A DNA stretch of 27,374 nt, from the NCBI GenBank assembly GCA_002390225.1, contig DGOW01000054.1:6391-33764 (forward strand), in the 5' to 3' direction. Position 1 is the stretch's first letter, and each line of letters opens with the position of its first letter. The DNA comes from Gemmatimonadales bacterium UBA4456. GTDB taxonomy: Bacteria; Gemmatimonadota; Gemmatimonadetes; Longimicrobiales; Gaopeijiaceae. The position numbers and the translations under genes were made by a program. Positions 13,773 to 22,691 of this stretch are shown one piece after another. The notes beneath the pieces are model-generated. The model made no database searches. It was given only the letters and a program-made list of their open reading frames with translations, and was not told the origin of the DNA.

Positions 13773-15187
13773 GCGGCGTCACCGACCAGGTCAGACGCAC
13801 TGACGATCCTGGCGTCGTCCCGCCGGGCCGCCTCCCGGCGAAGCCAAGTGGGTGTGGTCCGGCCCGTGAAGATGAGGCGAACGCGGCGTTCCCGGCCGAA
13901 GCCGTAGCGCGTCTCGCGGATGTTCCGGTCCAGGAGTTTCAGCGAGGACGGTTGTGGTGTTCGAGGGGGGCTGGCAGGCGGATCCCACAGGCACGAGCCG
14001 TAATAGACGGCTCCTGTGCCCAGCGTCCCGGCGACCGGGATGTCTGCGTCGGCGTTCCAGATTGCTCCACTCTCGCGGGCGTTGGACCCGAAAGTTTCCA
14101 ACGCGTCAATCTCCATGTGTCGTCGGCACAGCGCGGGCATCATGTTCTGGAGATGGTCGCGAATGCCCGGTCGGATCGTCGATGCGTAGTGCGGGACGAT
14201 CTCTGTGTCTCGCTCGGAGGTCCTCCACGGAAGGACGAAGCGGAGCCAGAAGGCGAGGAAGGGGTCCGTGAGGGAGTACCGGGTCGACCGACTGCGTGGC
14301 GCCGAGTCGAGCGAGCGACGCGTCTCGATGAAGCCGAGTTCGACAAGCCGCCCGAGGTACGGTGCGATCTGCCCGCTCTTGGTCAGATCGGGGATCGCTT
14401 CGGACAGGTCCGCCCATGCCGCCCCGCCCTGTGACAGTGCCTCGAGGGTGGAGACATAGCGGGTAGGGGTCTGAACCGAGCGCTCGAGCCAGCTCATCGG
14501 AAGGTCCGCGAGGGCTCCGCTGTCCGGAAGGAGCAGGCGGCGCACATTGGTGCCGACAGTGAGCGACCTATCCAGATGTGCCAGAACGCCCGGCATCCCA
14601 CCGAAAACGCCGTAGGCTCGGATCTTGTGATACGGTTCGCTCCCGGGGAGGTGGGGAACAGCTGCCCGCAGAGGCAGGGGCCCGACATGGAGCTGCAAGG
14701 ACGGGGTGAACATGTTGGACGTAGCCCCGACCTCAGGCATGGCGCCGGCTCGCCCAGCGAGGACCACATGAAACGGAAGCTGTGATGCCCGGGCCTGGCC
14801 CAGAGCGTCAGCCAGTCCTTCGTCGATGCGGGAGCGAGCGTCAGCCAGTCGATGGGCGTCATCCAGAACCAGAACGAACGGTCCCTGACCGGATGCCTGC
14901 TCGGCGAGCTTGGTCAGGAGTGCGGCCCAGGTGGGCACGGTGTCGGCGTCCCAGGCCGACTCACTCGAGACCTCCCTCCCTATTCGGCTGCTGAGGGCGG
15001 CACGGATCAGCGGATCGGGGCGAGGTGGGCAGCGGAACCTGACTCCAGCGTACCCTTCGGCCGCATTACGGATGAGCGTAGATACACCTACGCCCGGGGG
15101 GCCTGATAGAGTGATACAGCGCGCTTCAAGTTGATCAAACTCGGTCCGCAGGATACCGAGTTCTCTTGATCTTCCGGTAAATTTCAC
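13769..15187 (-). CDS. AAA ATPase with DUF234-like C-terminus, Walker A lysine missing
   Basis: A 472-residue protein resembling archaeal-type AAA ATPases with a C-terminal DUF234 domain. The N-terminus MKFTGRSRELGIL is the usual entry sequence. The P-loop reads GPPGVGVST (29-37), with valine (codon GTA) where lysine is invariant. Walker B VLVLDD (105-110) is intact. Residues about 240-290 look like a winged helix (LVELGFIETRR), and YSLTDPFLAFWLRFVLPW (304-321) is the hallmark of the DUF234 junction. The C-terminal nuclease-like part keeps a tryptophan and an acidic D382, but the family E-C-K-W is S-C-L-W (398-401). Both ATP hydrolysis and nuclease activity are therefore doubtful. The start is GTG 15187 without a Shine-Dalgarno. 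It is divergent from glutamine synthetase across an AT-rich gap. Confidence 0.78.
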   Translation of the reverse strand: MKFTGRSRELGILRTEFDQLEARCITLSGPPGVGVSTLIRNAAEGYAGVRFRCPPRPDPLIRAALSSRIGREVSSESAWDADTVPTWAALLTKLAEQASGQGPFVLVLDDAHRLADARSRIDEGLADALGQARASQLPFHVVLAGRAGAMPEVGATSNMFTPSLQLHVGPLPLRAAVPHLPGSEPYHKIRAYGVFGGMPGVLAHLDRSLTVGTNVRRLLLPDSGALADLPMSWLERSVQTPTRYVSTLEALSQGGAAWADLSEAIPDLTKSGQIAPYLGRLVELGFIETRRSLDSAPRSRSTRYSLTDPFLAFWLRFVLPWRTSERDTEIVPHYASTIRPGIRDHLQNMMPALCRRHMEIDALETFGSNARESGAIWNADADIPVAGTLGTGAVYYGSCLWDPPASPPRTPQPSSLKLLDRNIRETRYGFGRERRVRLIFTGRTTPTWLRREAARRDDARIVSASDLVGDAA

Positions 15188-15330
15188 GGAATAAGCGATT
15201 GATTAAATATGAAATAATAAAATTAGCGTAAGATAACTTATCCTATTTTGGATGGGTGTGGGGTTGAGCGCCGCCGGGGGTCCTATCAGGTTCTGAGCAG
15301 TTGAAGTCTTACCCCTAATCGGAGTTCTCC
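15188..15330. promoter_or_regulatory. AT-rich divergent promoter region with palindrome
   Basis: The gap between the ATPase (minus) and glutamine synthetase (plus) is strikingly AT-rich at 15190-15250 in otherwise GC-rich DNA, as expected for a two-way promoter. A perfect palindrome GATAA-C-TTATC lies at 15232-15242. TAAAAT at 15218-15223 is a fair -10 hexamer, but no -35 hexamer at proper spacing supports it. GGAG at 15321-15324 is the glutamine synthetase ribosome binding site. Confidence 0.5.
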
Positions 15331-17511
15331 ATGTCCCGAGTGATCCCCCGCTTCGACACGTTGGCTGCGGCGCAGTACGACTCGACGCCGAGTGTCGATA
15401 AGCGTCACCGCACGAACCTCGAAGAGGTGTTCGGGGAGAATCTCTTCGGCCTCCATGAGATGAAGTCGCGCATGCCGAGTGCTCCGTATGAGGCACTCCT
15501 CTCGACCATTCAAAACCGGTCTGAGCTCGATCCGTCCGTTGCAGACGCCGTTGCCCTGGCGATGAAGGAATGGGCGCTCGAAAAGGGTGCCACCCATTAC
15601 ACGCACTGGTTCCAGCCGCTGACCGGCAGCACGGCCGAGAAGCACGATTCCTTCCTGAAGCCGACCGGTGACGGACGTGCCATCACCGAGTTTCGCGGAA
15701 AAGAACTCGTGCAGGGTGAGCCGGATGCCTCGTCGTTCCCCTCCGGTGGGCTGCGGGCCACGTTCGAAGCTCGCGGTTACACCGCGTGGGATCCCACGTC
15801 TCCTGCGTTCATCATGGAGGGCCCGGGTGGAGCCTATCTCTGCATCCCGACAGCATTCGCTTCGTGGGCCGGTGACGCGCTGGATAAGAAGACGCCGCTC
15901 CTTCGCTCCATGGATGCCATCGACGTGCAGGCTCGGCGAGCCCTGAAGCTGTTCGGCTCGCCGGACAAGCCCGTCAGTGCGACGTGCGGAGCCGAGCAGG
16001 AGTTTTTCCTGGTCGATGAGGAGTTCTACTACCGTCGCCCGGACCTCCAGACCGCCGGTCGTACGCTGTTCGGTACGAAGCCCCCCAAGGGACAGGAGCT
16101 CGACGATCACTACTTCGGCTCCATCCCGGACCGCATCCTGGAGTGCATGAATGAAGTGGAATTCGAGCTCTACCGCCTGGGCGTTCCACTGACGACGCGT
16201 CACAATGAGGTTGCGCCGGGTCAGTACGAGATGGCGCCTATTTACGAGGATGCGAACCAGGCTGCCGACCACCAGCAGCTCGTTATGTCGACGCTGCGCC
16301 GGATCTCGCGAAAGTACGGCCTCGTATGCCTGCTCCACGAAAAGCCGTTCCAGGGCGTGAACGGCAGCGGTAAGCACCTCAACTGGTCGATGGCCACCGA
16401 AGATCAGAACCTTCTCGAGCCGGGCGAAACGCCGCACGAGAACATGCAGTTTCTCTTCTTCTGCTCAGCCGTGCTCAAGGGTGTGGCCAAGCACCAGGAC
16501 CTACTCCGTGCTTCGGTCGCCCATGCTGGTAACGATCACCGGCTTGGGGCCAACGAGGCTCCGCCCGCGATCATCTCCGCATTCTGTGGAGATCAGCTGC
16601 AGGACATCTTCGAGCAGATCGAGAAATCTGGGGAAGCGACCAGCAGCAAGCCTTCCGGCCTACTTGGCCTCGGCGTGAAAGTGCTACCTACCCTTCCGAA
16701 GGATGCGGGCGACCGGAATCGTACGTCGCCCTTCGCTTTCACGGGGAACAAGTGGGAGTTCCGCGCGCTCGGATCATCTCAGAGCGTGTCCTTCCCGGCG
16801 ATGGTACTGAACACGATCGTGACCGAGGCGATCGATGACCTCTGCACGAACCTCGAGGCTTCGCTCGAAGACGGCACCTCGTTCGATCACGCACTGCGTG
16901 ATCTCCTCGCTTCGGAGATCCATGAGTTCAAGCACGTGATCTTCAACGGCGACAACTACTCCGATGAGTGGGTGACCGAGGCCGAAGGCCGCGGGCTGCT
17001 TAACCTGCGCAGCACGATGGATGCGCTTCCGAAGATCGTCGACGAAAAGAATCTCAACCTTTTCGAGAAGTACGGAGTTCTCTCGCACCGCGAGCTCGAG
17101 TCTCGCTATGAGATCTTTGTCGAGCAGTACTTCATCGCGATCAACATCGAGGGCGAGACCGCGCAGTACATGGCGCAGACGATGTTCCTGCCCGCGTCGA
17201 TCCGATACATGAACGATCTGCTTAATGCGGCTGAGCGCGCCGATGACCTTGGCCTGAGGGCCGAAGGTGTCATGGCAACCGCCAAGGAGGTCATCACGCT
17301 GGTCGATCGGCTGAACGAGACCATCACTGCGCTGGCCGAGCAGAACCAGGAGCTGGGTGGTGATGACGTCGTCTCGAAGGCAGAACACATGCGGACCAAC
17401 ATCGTCCCGGCGATGAATGCCGTCCGCGACGCGGTCGATCGCCTCGAACGCATCGTGCCGGACGACCTGTGGCCCGTCCCGCCCTACCGGGACATGCTCT
17501 TCGTGAAGTAG
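15331..17511 (+). CDS. glnN: Glutamine synthetase type III
   Basis: A 726-residue type III glutamine synthetase, which makes glutamine from glutamate, ammonia and ATP in the cytoplasm. Length alone separates it from type I (about 450-470). The type III N-terminus is present (VFGENLFGLHEMKSR, GATHYTHWFQPLTGSTAEKHD). Active-site segments visible are AEQEFFLVDEEFY, RHNEVAPGQYEMAPIYEDAN, KPFQGVNGSGKHLNWSM and GNKWEFRALGSSQS. ATG 15331 has GGAG six bases upstream. The gene is monocistronic, closed by a strong terminator at 17549. The AT-rich palindromic region in front is a likely control site, but no known nitrogen-regulator box could be identified. Type III enzymes are known mainly from Bacteroidota, cyanobacteria and some other phyla. 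Confidence 0.95.
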   Translation: MSRVIPRFDTLAAAQYDSTPSVDKRHRTNLEEVFGENLFGLHEMKSRMPSAPYEALLSTIQNRSELDPSVADAVALAMKEWALEKGATHYTHWFQPLTGSTAEKHDSFLKPTGDGRAITEFRGKELVQGEPDASSFPSGGLRATFEARGYTAWDPTSPAFIMEGPGGAYLCIPTAFASWAGDALDKKTPLLRSMDAIDVQARRALKLFGSPDKPVSATCGAEQEFFLVDEEFYYRRPDLQTAGRTLFGTKPPKGQELDDHYFGSIPDRILECMNEVEFELYRLGVPLTTRHNEVAPGQYEMAPIYEDANQAADHQQLVMSTLRRISRKYGLVCLLHEKPFQGVNGSGKHLNWSMATEDQNLLEPGETPHENMQFLFFCSAVLKGVAKHQDLLRASVAHAGNDHRLGANEAPPAIISAFCGDQLQDIFEQIEKSGEATSSKPSGLLGLGVKVLPTLPKDAGDRNRTSPFAFTGNKWEFRALGSSQSVSFPAMVLNTIVTEAIDDLCTNLEASLEDGTSFDHALRDLLASEIHEFKHVIFNGDNYSDEWVTEAEGRGLLNLRSTMDALPKIVDEKNLNLFEKYGVLSHRELESRYEIFVEQYFIAINIEGETAQYMAQTMFLPASIRYMNDLLNAAERADDLGLRAEGVMATAKEVITLVDRLNETITALAEQNQELGGDDVVSKAEHMRTNIVPAMNAVRDAVDRLERIVPDDLWPVPPYRDMLFVK

Positions 17512-17548
17512 CGAAGGCGCGGTGCCCGTACCGGGTGTCCGGATGAGG

Positions 17549-17582
17549 AAGGGGCCGGCGGAGAGATCTGCCGGCCCCTTTT
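17549..17582 (+). terminator. Rho-independent terminator of glutamine synthetase
   Basis: An 11-bp stem (AAGGGGCCGGC, 17549-17559, pairing with GCCGGCCCCTT, 17570-17580) has a ten-base loop and runs into four T. It begins 38 nt after the glutamine synthetase stop codon. Confidence 0.9.
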
Positions 17583-17640
17583 GCTCAACAGCCCCTGGCT
17601 GGCTCGGCCTCGTGTCGGCTAGCCTCCCAGACTCTCTGGC

Positions 17641-18036
17641 TCACGGAACCGGGATCAAATCGGCCGTGATTGATACCGGAATCACGTGACATTCGTCCTC
17701 GGTGATCTCCACACCAGCACGGGTCCAGGCCTCATAACCGGGGTGTTCTACCGTCACAGCGTAGGTGCCGGACCGTTCTCCCGCGCCCTCGAGTGTCGTG
17801 CCGTCCCACGAATCCGTGACGACTTCCACGTAGGCGCCTTCACGCAGTGTCAGCGTGGCATCCTCCGCCTTCGGAAGTGTGCTCGACTGATCACGCACGG
17901 TCACGGTCAAGCCAAACACGAACTGACTGGTACAGGCGATCGGGCCCCACGGGTCGCCCTCGTAACACGCAGTGACCGAGACGAGCACACCGATCGCTGC
18001 GGTACCGCGCGCGATGAACCGTCCCCATGTCCTCAT
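17641..18036 (-). CDS. Small lipoprotein with carboxypeptidase-regulatory-like domain
   Basis: A 131-residue exported protein. Residues 1-24 form a lipoprotein signal peptide: basic start (MRTWGRFIARG), hydrophobic core (AAIGVLVSV) and lipobox VTAC with C24 as the lipidated residue. The mature part reads as one small beta-sandwich: FGLTVTVRD, ATLTLREGAYVEVV, SGTYAVTVEHPGYEAWTRAGVEIT and HVIPVSITADL. This pattern (a strand, a polar loop, then YxVTVxxPGY) is typical of carboxypeptidase-regulatory-like or PEGA-type surface domains. Two further cysteines (in IACTS and DECHV) may form a disulfide. ATG 18036 has AAGGAAG about eight bases upstream. It follows a secreted hydrolase on the same strand by about 120 nt. 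The function is unknown; no enzymatic motif is seen. Confidence 0.75.
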   Translation of the reverse strand: MRTWGRFIARGTAAIGVLVSVTACYEGDPWGPIACTSQFVFGLTVTVRDQSSTLPKAEDATLTLREGAYVEVVTDSWDGTTLEGAGERSGTYAVTVEHPGYEAWTRAGVEITEDECHVIPVSITADLIPVP

Positions 18037-18153
18037 CTAAGTCTTCCTTCGGGTCTGTTTCAGGAGGTGCTGCGCTCAAGCACGCGGACGCATCGACAGG
18101 GCGCTTGACCGATCATCGTACGTGTGACGAGAGGACTCAAGCTCAGGGCTTCG

Positions 18154-19404
18154 TCAGTTCGTGGAGGCCATCTCTCCCATCGCCTCGAAGATCAGTCCGA
18201 GAACCTCGTTGAACTGGTTGCCACGAATCCAGCGTGCCACGACGACGAGCTCGTTGGCCGGATCGACGTAGACCAGGTTCGATCCCGCGCCCGAGTGCGT
18301 CCATGTGTAGTCGGGTGCGTTGGAATACCGCGCGCCGTTCTGGTTCAGCATGAAGTTCATGAAGCCATAGCCCTCGTTCACCGCTCCCCCCGTAGTCGAC
18401 AAGTCGATCCATTCTTCGGAGATGATACGCTGATCGTTCCACATGCCTTTGTGCATGGTGAGCAGTCCAAAGCGTGCGAGGTCGAAGGCGTTGATGAGCA
18501 TGCCACCGCCCCAGTGACTGCCCCCGCTCGGCGCCTGGACCATGTTGCCATCCATCGTGAACCAGGAATTCTCGTAGCCGTGCCACCGCCAAGTGGGTGA
18601 CGCCCCAATGGGATCCATCACATGCTCACGGAGCACCTTTGGGAGAGGCTGGCGCCAGACGCTGGTCGCCGCGAGCGCGAGCAGGTTCACCCGTGTGTCG
18701 TTGTACTCGTAGACAGTGCCGGGCTCCACGCGTGGACGCGTCAGCCAGGTCGAGCGGTCCTGGTCCGGACGGTCGGCCCACTCGGGCTTTCCCCAGAGTG
18801 TTCCCTCCCAGTCACTCGTCTGACGCAGGAGGTGGTCCCACGTGATCTTCCGGTTGTTGTCTGATTCGAACAGGAGCTTCGGGCGCCGTCCGTCCTGGTC
18901 ACCGGGTTCACCATCGCCGGACTCCAGGACGATCGGCGGCATGTACGAGCGTACGCGATCGTCGACACTTCGGATCAGACCCCGATCCCATGCTAATCCC
19001 ACAGTCGTCGAGAGGAAGCTTTTCGCGACGCTGAAGGTGTTGTCGACCTTCTCCGGATCGCCCCACTCGGCCACGATGTACCCCTTGTGAACGATCACGC
19101 CGCTCTGGGGCGCGCGTACCGTGAAGGGTCCGATCGCCTCCCCTCTCGGCTCACGCCCGAAGGTCATGTCATGGTTGAGGCTGAGGTCCCGCGGCGAGTC
19201 AGACTCCGCGGCGATGGCGGCCTGAACTGCGTCCGCGAGGCGCATCGGGTCGAAGCCGGCAGCAGCCGGATCGCGACGTTCCCAGTCGAGATGAGTTCCC
19301 GGCCAGTACGTCTGAGCGTCGATCGAAGCCGTGGGGGCGAGGGTCACGGCGACGGCGAACAGGAGGCTGGCCGCCATCGCCGGGGAGAAGGTGTGTCGGA
19401 TCAT
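18154..19404 (-). CDS. Secreted serine hydrolase, class C beta-lactamase fold
   Basis: A 416-residue exported protein of the beta-lactamase/penicillin-binding protein/esterase superfamily. The signal peptide covers about residues 1-30 (AASLLFAVAVTLAP, cleavage likely after SIDA). The nucleophile tetrad S-V-A-K is S125-K128. The second motif is Y234-N-D, where class C enzymes have Y-x-N. The third is H370-S-G, replacing K-T-G, as is usual in esterase-type members. Trp-rich segments (SDWEGTLWGKPEWADRP) lie between. The likely role is hydrolysis of an ester, amide or peptidoglycan-like substrate in the periplasm or outside; antibiotic resistance should not be assumed. Shine-Dalgarno is weak at ATG 19404. 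It is divergent from the nuclease gene at 19540 and upstream of the small lipoprotein. Confidence 0.88.
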   Translation of the reverse strand: MIRHTFSPAMAASLLFAVAVTLAPTASIDAQTYWPGTHLDWERRDPAAAGFDPMRLADAVQAAIAAESDSPRDLSLNHDMTFGREPRGEAIGPFTVRAPQSGVIVHKGYIVAEWGDPEKVDNTFSVAKSFLSTTVGLAWDRGLIRSVDDRVRSYMPPIVLESGDGEPGDQDGRRPKLLFESDNNRKITWDHLLRQTSDWEGTLWGKPEWADRPDQDRSTWLTRPRVEPGTVYEYNDTRVNLLALAATSVWRQPLPKVLREHVMDPIGASPTWRWHGYENSWFTMDGNMVQAPSGGSHWGGGMLINAFDLARFGLLTMHKGMWNDQRIISEEWIDLSTTGGAVNEGYGFMNFMLNQNGARYSNAPDYTWTHSGAGSNLVYVDPANELVVVARWIRGNQFNEVLGLIFEAMGEMASTN

Positions 19405-19539
19405 AAGATGCTCGTGTGGGTTGGCGATGAGATTGGGACAGCCTAGGGTCGGCGTGCACCGGGCGCCACGGCCTCTCCCCCCCGACCTGCGGCGACCGTA
19501 TCTTGGCGTGTCCGATCGGAGCAGCGATCAAAAGAGGGC

Positions 19540-22500
19540 ATGACCGACACGACAACCGCGGTACCTCGTCTCGTCGAATCCCTCGCCGCGGCGTCTCGCC
19601 GGCATCGACTGACCCGCAAGCTGCTGGTCGCCCCCAGCTACGCTGCAGGCCGAGAGCTTCTGCGTCGCTTGGCGCTGGTGGGTGACGGCTGGGTGGGCTT
19701 CGAGGTAGTGACGACCCAGAGACTCGCCCAGAAGCTCGCGCAGCGAGGCCTGGACGACGCGCGCCTCGATGTCATGGATCGCTTCGAGCAACAGGCTCTG
19801 CTGGACCGTGCGCTGGATTCAGCGCTGACGGCAGAGGAAGGCGTTCTGGGCGAACTCTCCGAGGGGGTCGGATTTCGGGAGCGGGTGCACGGAGCGATTC
19901 TCGCATTGCGGCTCGCTGGTATCGGTCCGCGCGAGCTGGATAATGCCCGGTTCGGGCAATGGGAGAAGAAGCTCTTCCTCATCCGTGTTCTTCAGAGATA
20001 CGAACGACTCCTGGCAGCGCGGCACCGGGCGGATACTGCCACACTGCTTCGACTGGCGCTGGCATACCTCGAGCACGAAGGGACACAGCTGCCTGCGGTC
20101 CTCGAGGCGGATCAGCTGTTGCTCGTGCCCGGCCTCTCGATGCGGGGTCTGTCGGGCGAGTTCGTCTCGGCCCTCGCTGCTCGTGGAGGGCGTGTGCTCG
20201 AGACCGACCCGGTGCTTGGACTCGACGTGCCGACGTCGCTTCTTTGGGGGAAGTGTGGAGATCCTTCGTTCGGCTCGTATCTGTACGACCCTGATGACCG
20301 GGACGGCTTGGGCGGGCTGGACTTCTTCTGCGCCGCATCGATCGATGCCGAACTCCGGGAGGTGCTTCGGCGTGTCGTAGAGCGAGGGCTCGCGTGGGAT
20401 CAGGTCGAGATCGTGGCGGCCGATGGGACTGCGTACGGCTCGGCACTCCATGCGATCGCGGCCCGCCTCGGGATCCCTGTTACCTACGCAGTAGGTCTCC
20501 CGATCGAACGAACGCGCACTGGGCGGGTCGTGCAGGCATACCTGGACTGGATTGAAGAGGGGTTTCAGGCCGCTCCGATCCGACGCCTTCTCGAGGCAGG
20601 AGACCTCCGGGCGCCTCGGACACGAGGAAAGCACGCGGCCGCAGCACTGGCTCGACGATTTCGGAGCCTGCGTGTCGGGTGGGGTAGAAAGCGCTACCGG
20701 TCTCAGATCCGTGAGGCGCTCAAGGGTGTCGACCGCATGGAGCCGAATCGCCAGGAGCCTGAGGCGAACTTCGAACGACGACGCGATCGAACGCAGGCTG
20801 AACTCGAGGCGCTCCGTTCTATCCTCTTTCCTGCGCTGAAAGCGACACCGGCCGTGCCCGATCGGATGGGGGAAGGCGGCGACCCCGTCTCACCCGCCGA
20901 GATCGCGCGAGGGCTCCGGGCCTTCCTGCGTCGTGTGCCACGGGGACGTGGGCCCGATCGAGGTGCACGCGAAGAGGTCGGTCGTATTCTTGAACGCATT
21001 GAAGCGACGCTGAATCGCCGGACCGAGTTTCGTGCGGCTGTCTCGATTCTCCGTCGTCACCTGGAGCTACGTGTGCGTCCCGAGATCCTCGGCGATGACC
21101 CGGACAGCACGGGGGCGCCCTGGTCGTCGACCGGGGGAGCTCTGCATCTCAGCGACCTGGAACACGGTGGTTATTCGGGGCGTGAGGCGGTCTTCGTTGT
21201 TGGGCTCGACGCCGAGCAGATGCCGGGTGGGGTGGGCCAGGACGCGGTATTGCTCGACAGTGATCGGCGAGTCCTAGGCAGTGACCTTCCCACGTCGGCC
21301 GAACTCCTGCGGGAGAAGGTGTTTCGATTTGCGGCCTTCTTCGCTCGGCTCCGGGGCGACGTCACGCTGAGCTTCGGTGCATGGCAAGCCACGGAGGCTC
21401 GAACCGTCGGGCCGTCATCCGTGCTGCTGCAGGCGCTCCGGCTGGCTCGCGGAGACGCATCTCTCACGTTCCAGGATCTGCACCACGAGATGAGTCGAGC
21501 GATCAGTGCGATTCCTCGGCGGGGGCGTCCGGCGCTCGACGCGGACGACGTCTGGATGCTGGCGCTCGACACCGGGGCCGTCATGAAGCAGGGCGTCGAA
21601 GCGGTGCGAGCTTCGTTCACCGAACTCGACGCCGGGCTGACGGCTGCGCATGAACGGACCAGCGGTGAGCCCGGTCCGGTGCATGGCGTGATCGAACCCC
21701 GTCCTAACGAGCTCGATCCCAGAACGGACGAAGACGCAGTGCTGTCGGCGAGCCGGCTCGAGGCGCTGGGGCGGTGCCCACTTCGTTATCTCCACAGCTC
21801 GATCCTGCGGATCTATCCGCCGGATGATCCGGAGCTCGATCCCGACGTGTGGCTCGATCATCGGGTGCGAGGAAGCCTTCTCCATGATGTCTTCGAAGCA
21901 ACCATGCGGACCGCTCGTGTGGACGGAATCAAGCCGGATGAGCCGGCGTTTGAGGCGCGTGCGCTCGAGATCTTATCGGATCGAATCCAGCTTCTGCGAG
22001 ATGAGGTTCCGATCCCGGGTGAAGGCACGCTCCGACGGGAGACCGCGGCCCTGAGCGATGACGTGCGCTCATTTGTCCGGATGATCCGAAGTGACAGCCC
22101 CAAGACCGTGGCATTCGAGATGACGTTCGGGCTCGATGACGATGAGCCTGTGACGATTGAACTGGAGGGGGGGCGACTCCGACTCCGTGGCGCGATCGAT
22201 CGGGTGGATGAGGATCTCGCCGGGCTGCACGTGATCGACTACAAGACTGGAGGCGCCTTCGGCTATGGAACCGACGCGTTCGATGGTGGTCGGCGCCTGC
22301 AGCATGCCATCTACGCGCGAGCGGCGGAGCAACGACTGGGCGGAGACGTCGTCGATGGGCAGTACCACTTCCCCACGAGGAAGGGGCAGAACCAGACCTT
22401 CACGTACGATCGTGCGAAGCTGGCCGGGGTCGAGGCGCTGCTCGAACTCCTCATGGAGGGGGTCGCCAGGGGGCATTTCGTCCCCACGGACAATCCGGAC

Positions 22501-22659
22501 GACTGCAGCTTCTGCGATTTTTCGGATATCTGCCGGGCGAGTCGCGATCCGTACGGGAAAACCTCTTCACCTATGGCCGAGTGGTCGAAGGAGCAGGTCG
22601 GTATTCCTCTGCGCCCAGCTGTCGAACAGTTGAAACAGGTGCGTGCGTTCGAGGACTGA
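19540..22659 (+). CDS. AddB-like PD-(D/E)XK iron-sulfur nuclease
   Basis: A 1039-residue protein built like the AddB subunit of helicase-nuclease AddAB, which processes DNA double-strand ends. The C-terminal nuclease has HDVFEATM, LRGAIDRVDED and the catalytic VIDYKTGG (D900, K902). Four cysteines sit as in AddB for a 4Fe-4S cluster: C746 in GRCPLRYL, then C989, C992 and C998 in the exact spacing CxxCxxxxxC. The N-terminal helicase-like region begins KLLVAPSYAAGRELL, with no G-x-G-K-T/S loop, so it probably does not hydrolyse ATP. No addA gene lies in the window; the next gene is convergent. GAGG sits a few bases before ATG 19540. It could be an orphan AddB whose partner is elsewhere or a member of the broader RecB-nuclease family. 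Confidence 0.85.
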   Translation: MTDTTTAVPRLVESLAAASRRHRLTRKLLVAPSYAAGRELLRRLALVGDGWVGFEVVTTQRLAQKLAQRGLDDARLDVMDRFEQQALLDRALDSALTAEEGVLGELSEGVGFRERVHGAILALRLAGIGPRELDNARFGQWEKKLFLIRVLQRYERLLAARHRADTATLLRLALAYLEHEGTQLPAVLEADQLLLVPGLSMRGLSGEFVSALAARGGRVLETDPVLGLDVPTSLLWGKCGDPSFGSYLYDPDDRDGLGGLDFFCAASIDAELREVLRRVVERGLAWDQVEIVAADGTAYGSALHAIAARLGIPVTYAVGLPIERTRTGRVVQAYLDWIEEGFQAAPIRRLLEAGDLRAPRTRGKHAAAALARRFRSLRVGWGRKRYRSQIREALKGVDRMEPNRQEPEANFERRRDRTQAELEALRSILFPALKATPAVPDRMGEGGDPVSPAEIARGLRAFLRRVPRGRGPDRGAREEVGRILERIEATLNRRTEFRAAVSILRRHLELRVRPEILGDDPDSTGAPWSSTGGALHLSDLEHGGYSGREAVFVVGLDAEQMPGGVGQDAVLLDSDRRVLGSDLPTSAELLREKVFRFAAFFARLRGDVTLSFGAWQATEARTVGPSSVLLQALRLARGDASLTFQDLHHEMSRAISAIPRRGRPALDADDVWMLALDTGAVMKQGVEAVRASFTELDAGLTAAHERTSGEPGPVHGVIEPRPNELDPRTDEDAVLSASRLEALGRCPLRYLHSSILRIYPPDDPELDPDVWLDHRVRGSLLHDVFEATMRTARVDGIKPDEPAFEARALEILSDRIQLLRDEVPIPGEGTLRRETAALSDDVRSFVRMIRSDSPKTVAFEMTFGLDDDEPVTIELEGGRLRLRGAIDRVDEDLAGLHVIDYKTGGAFGYGTDAFDGGRRLQHAIYARAAEQRLGGDVVDGQYHFPTRKGQNQTFTYDRAKLAGVEALLELLMEGVARGHFVPTDNPDDCSFCDFSDICRASRDPYGKTSSPMAEWSKEQVGIPLRPAVEQLKQVRAFED

Positions 22660-22691
22660 GCGAAGCGTCTCCGGAGGAGCAGCGCGGGGCG

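Noticed and set aside
15286..16437. Minus-strand open frame of 383 codons opposite glutamine synthetase
   Set aside because: A shadow of the type III glutamine synthetase gene with no recognisable protein features.
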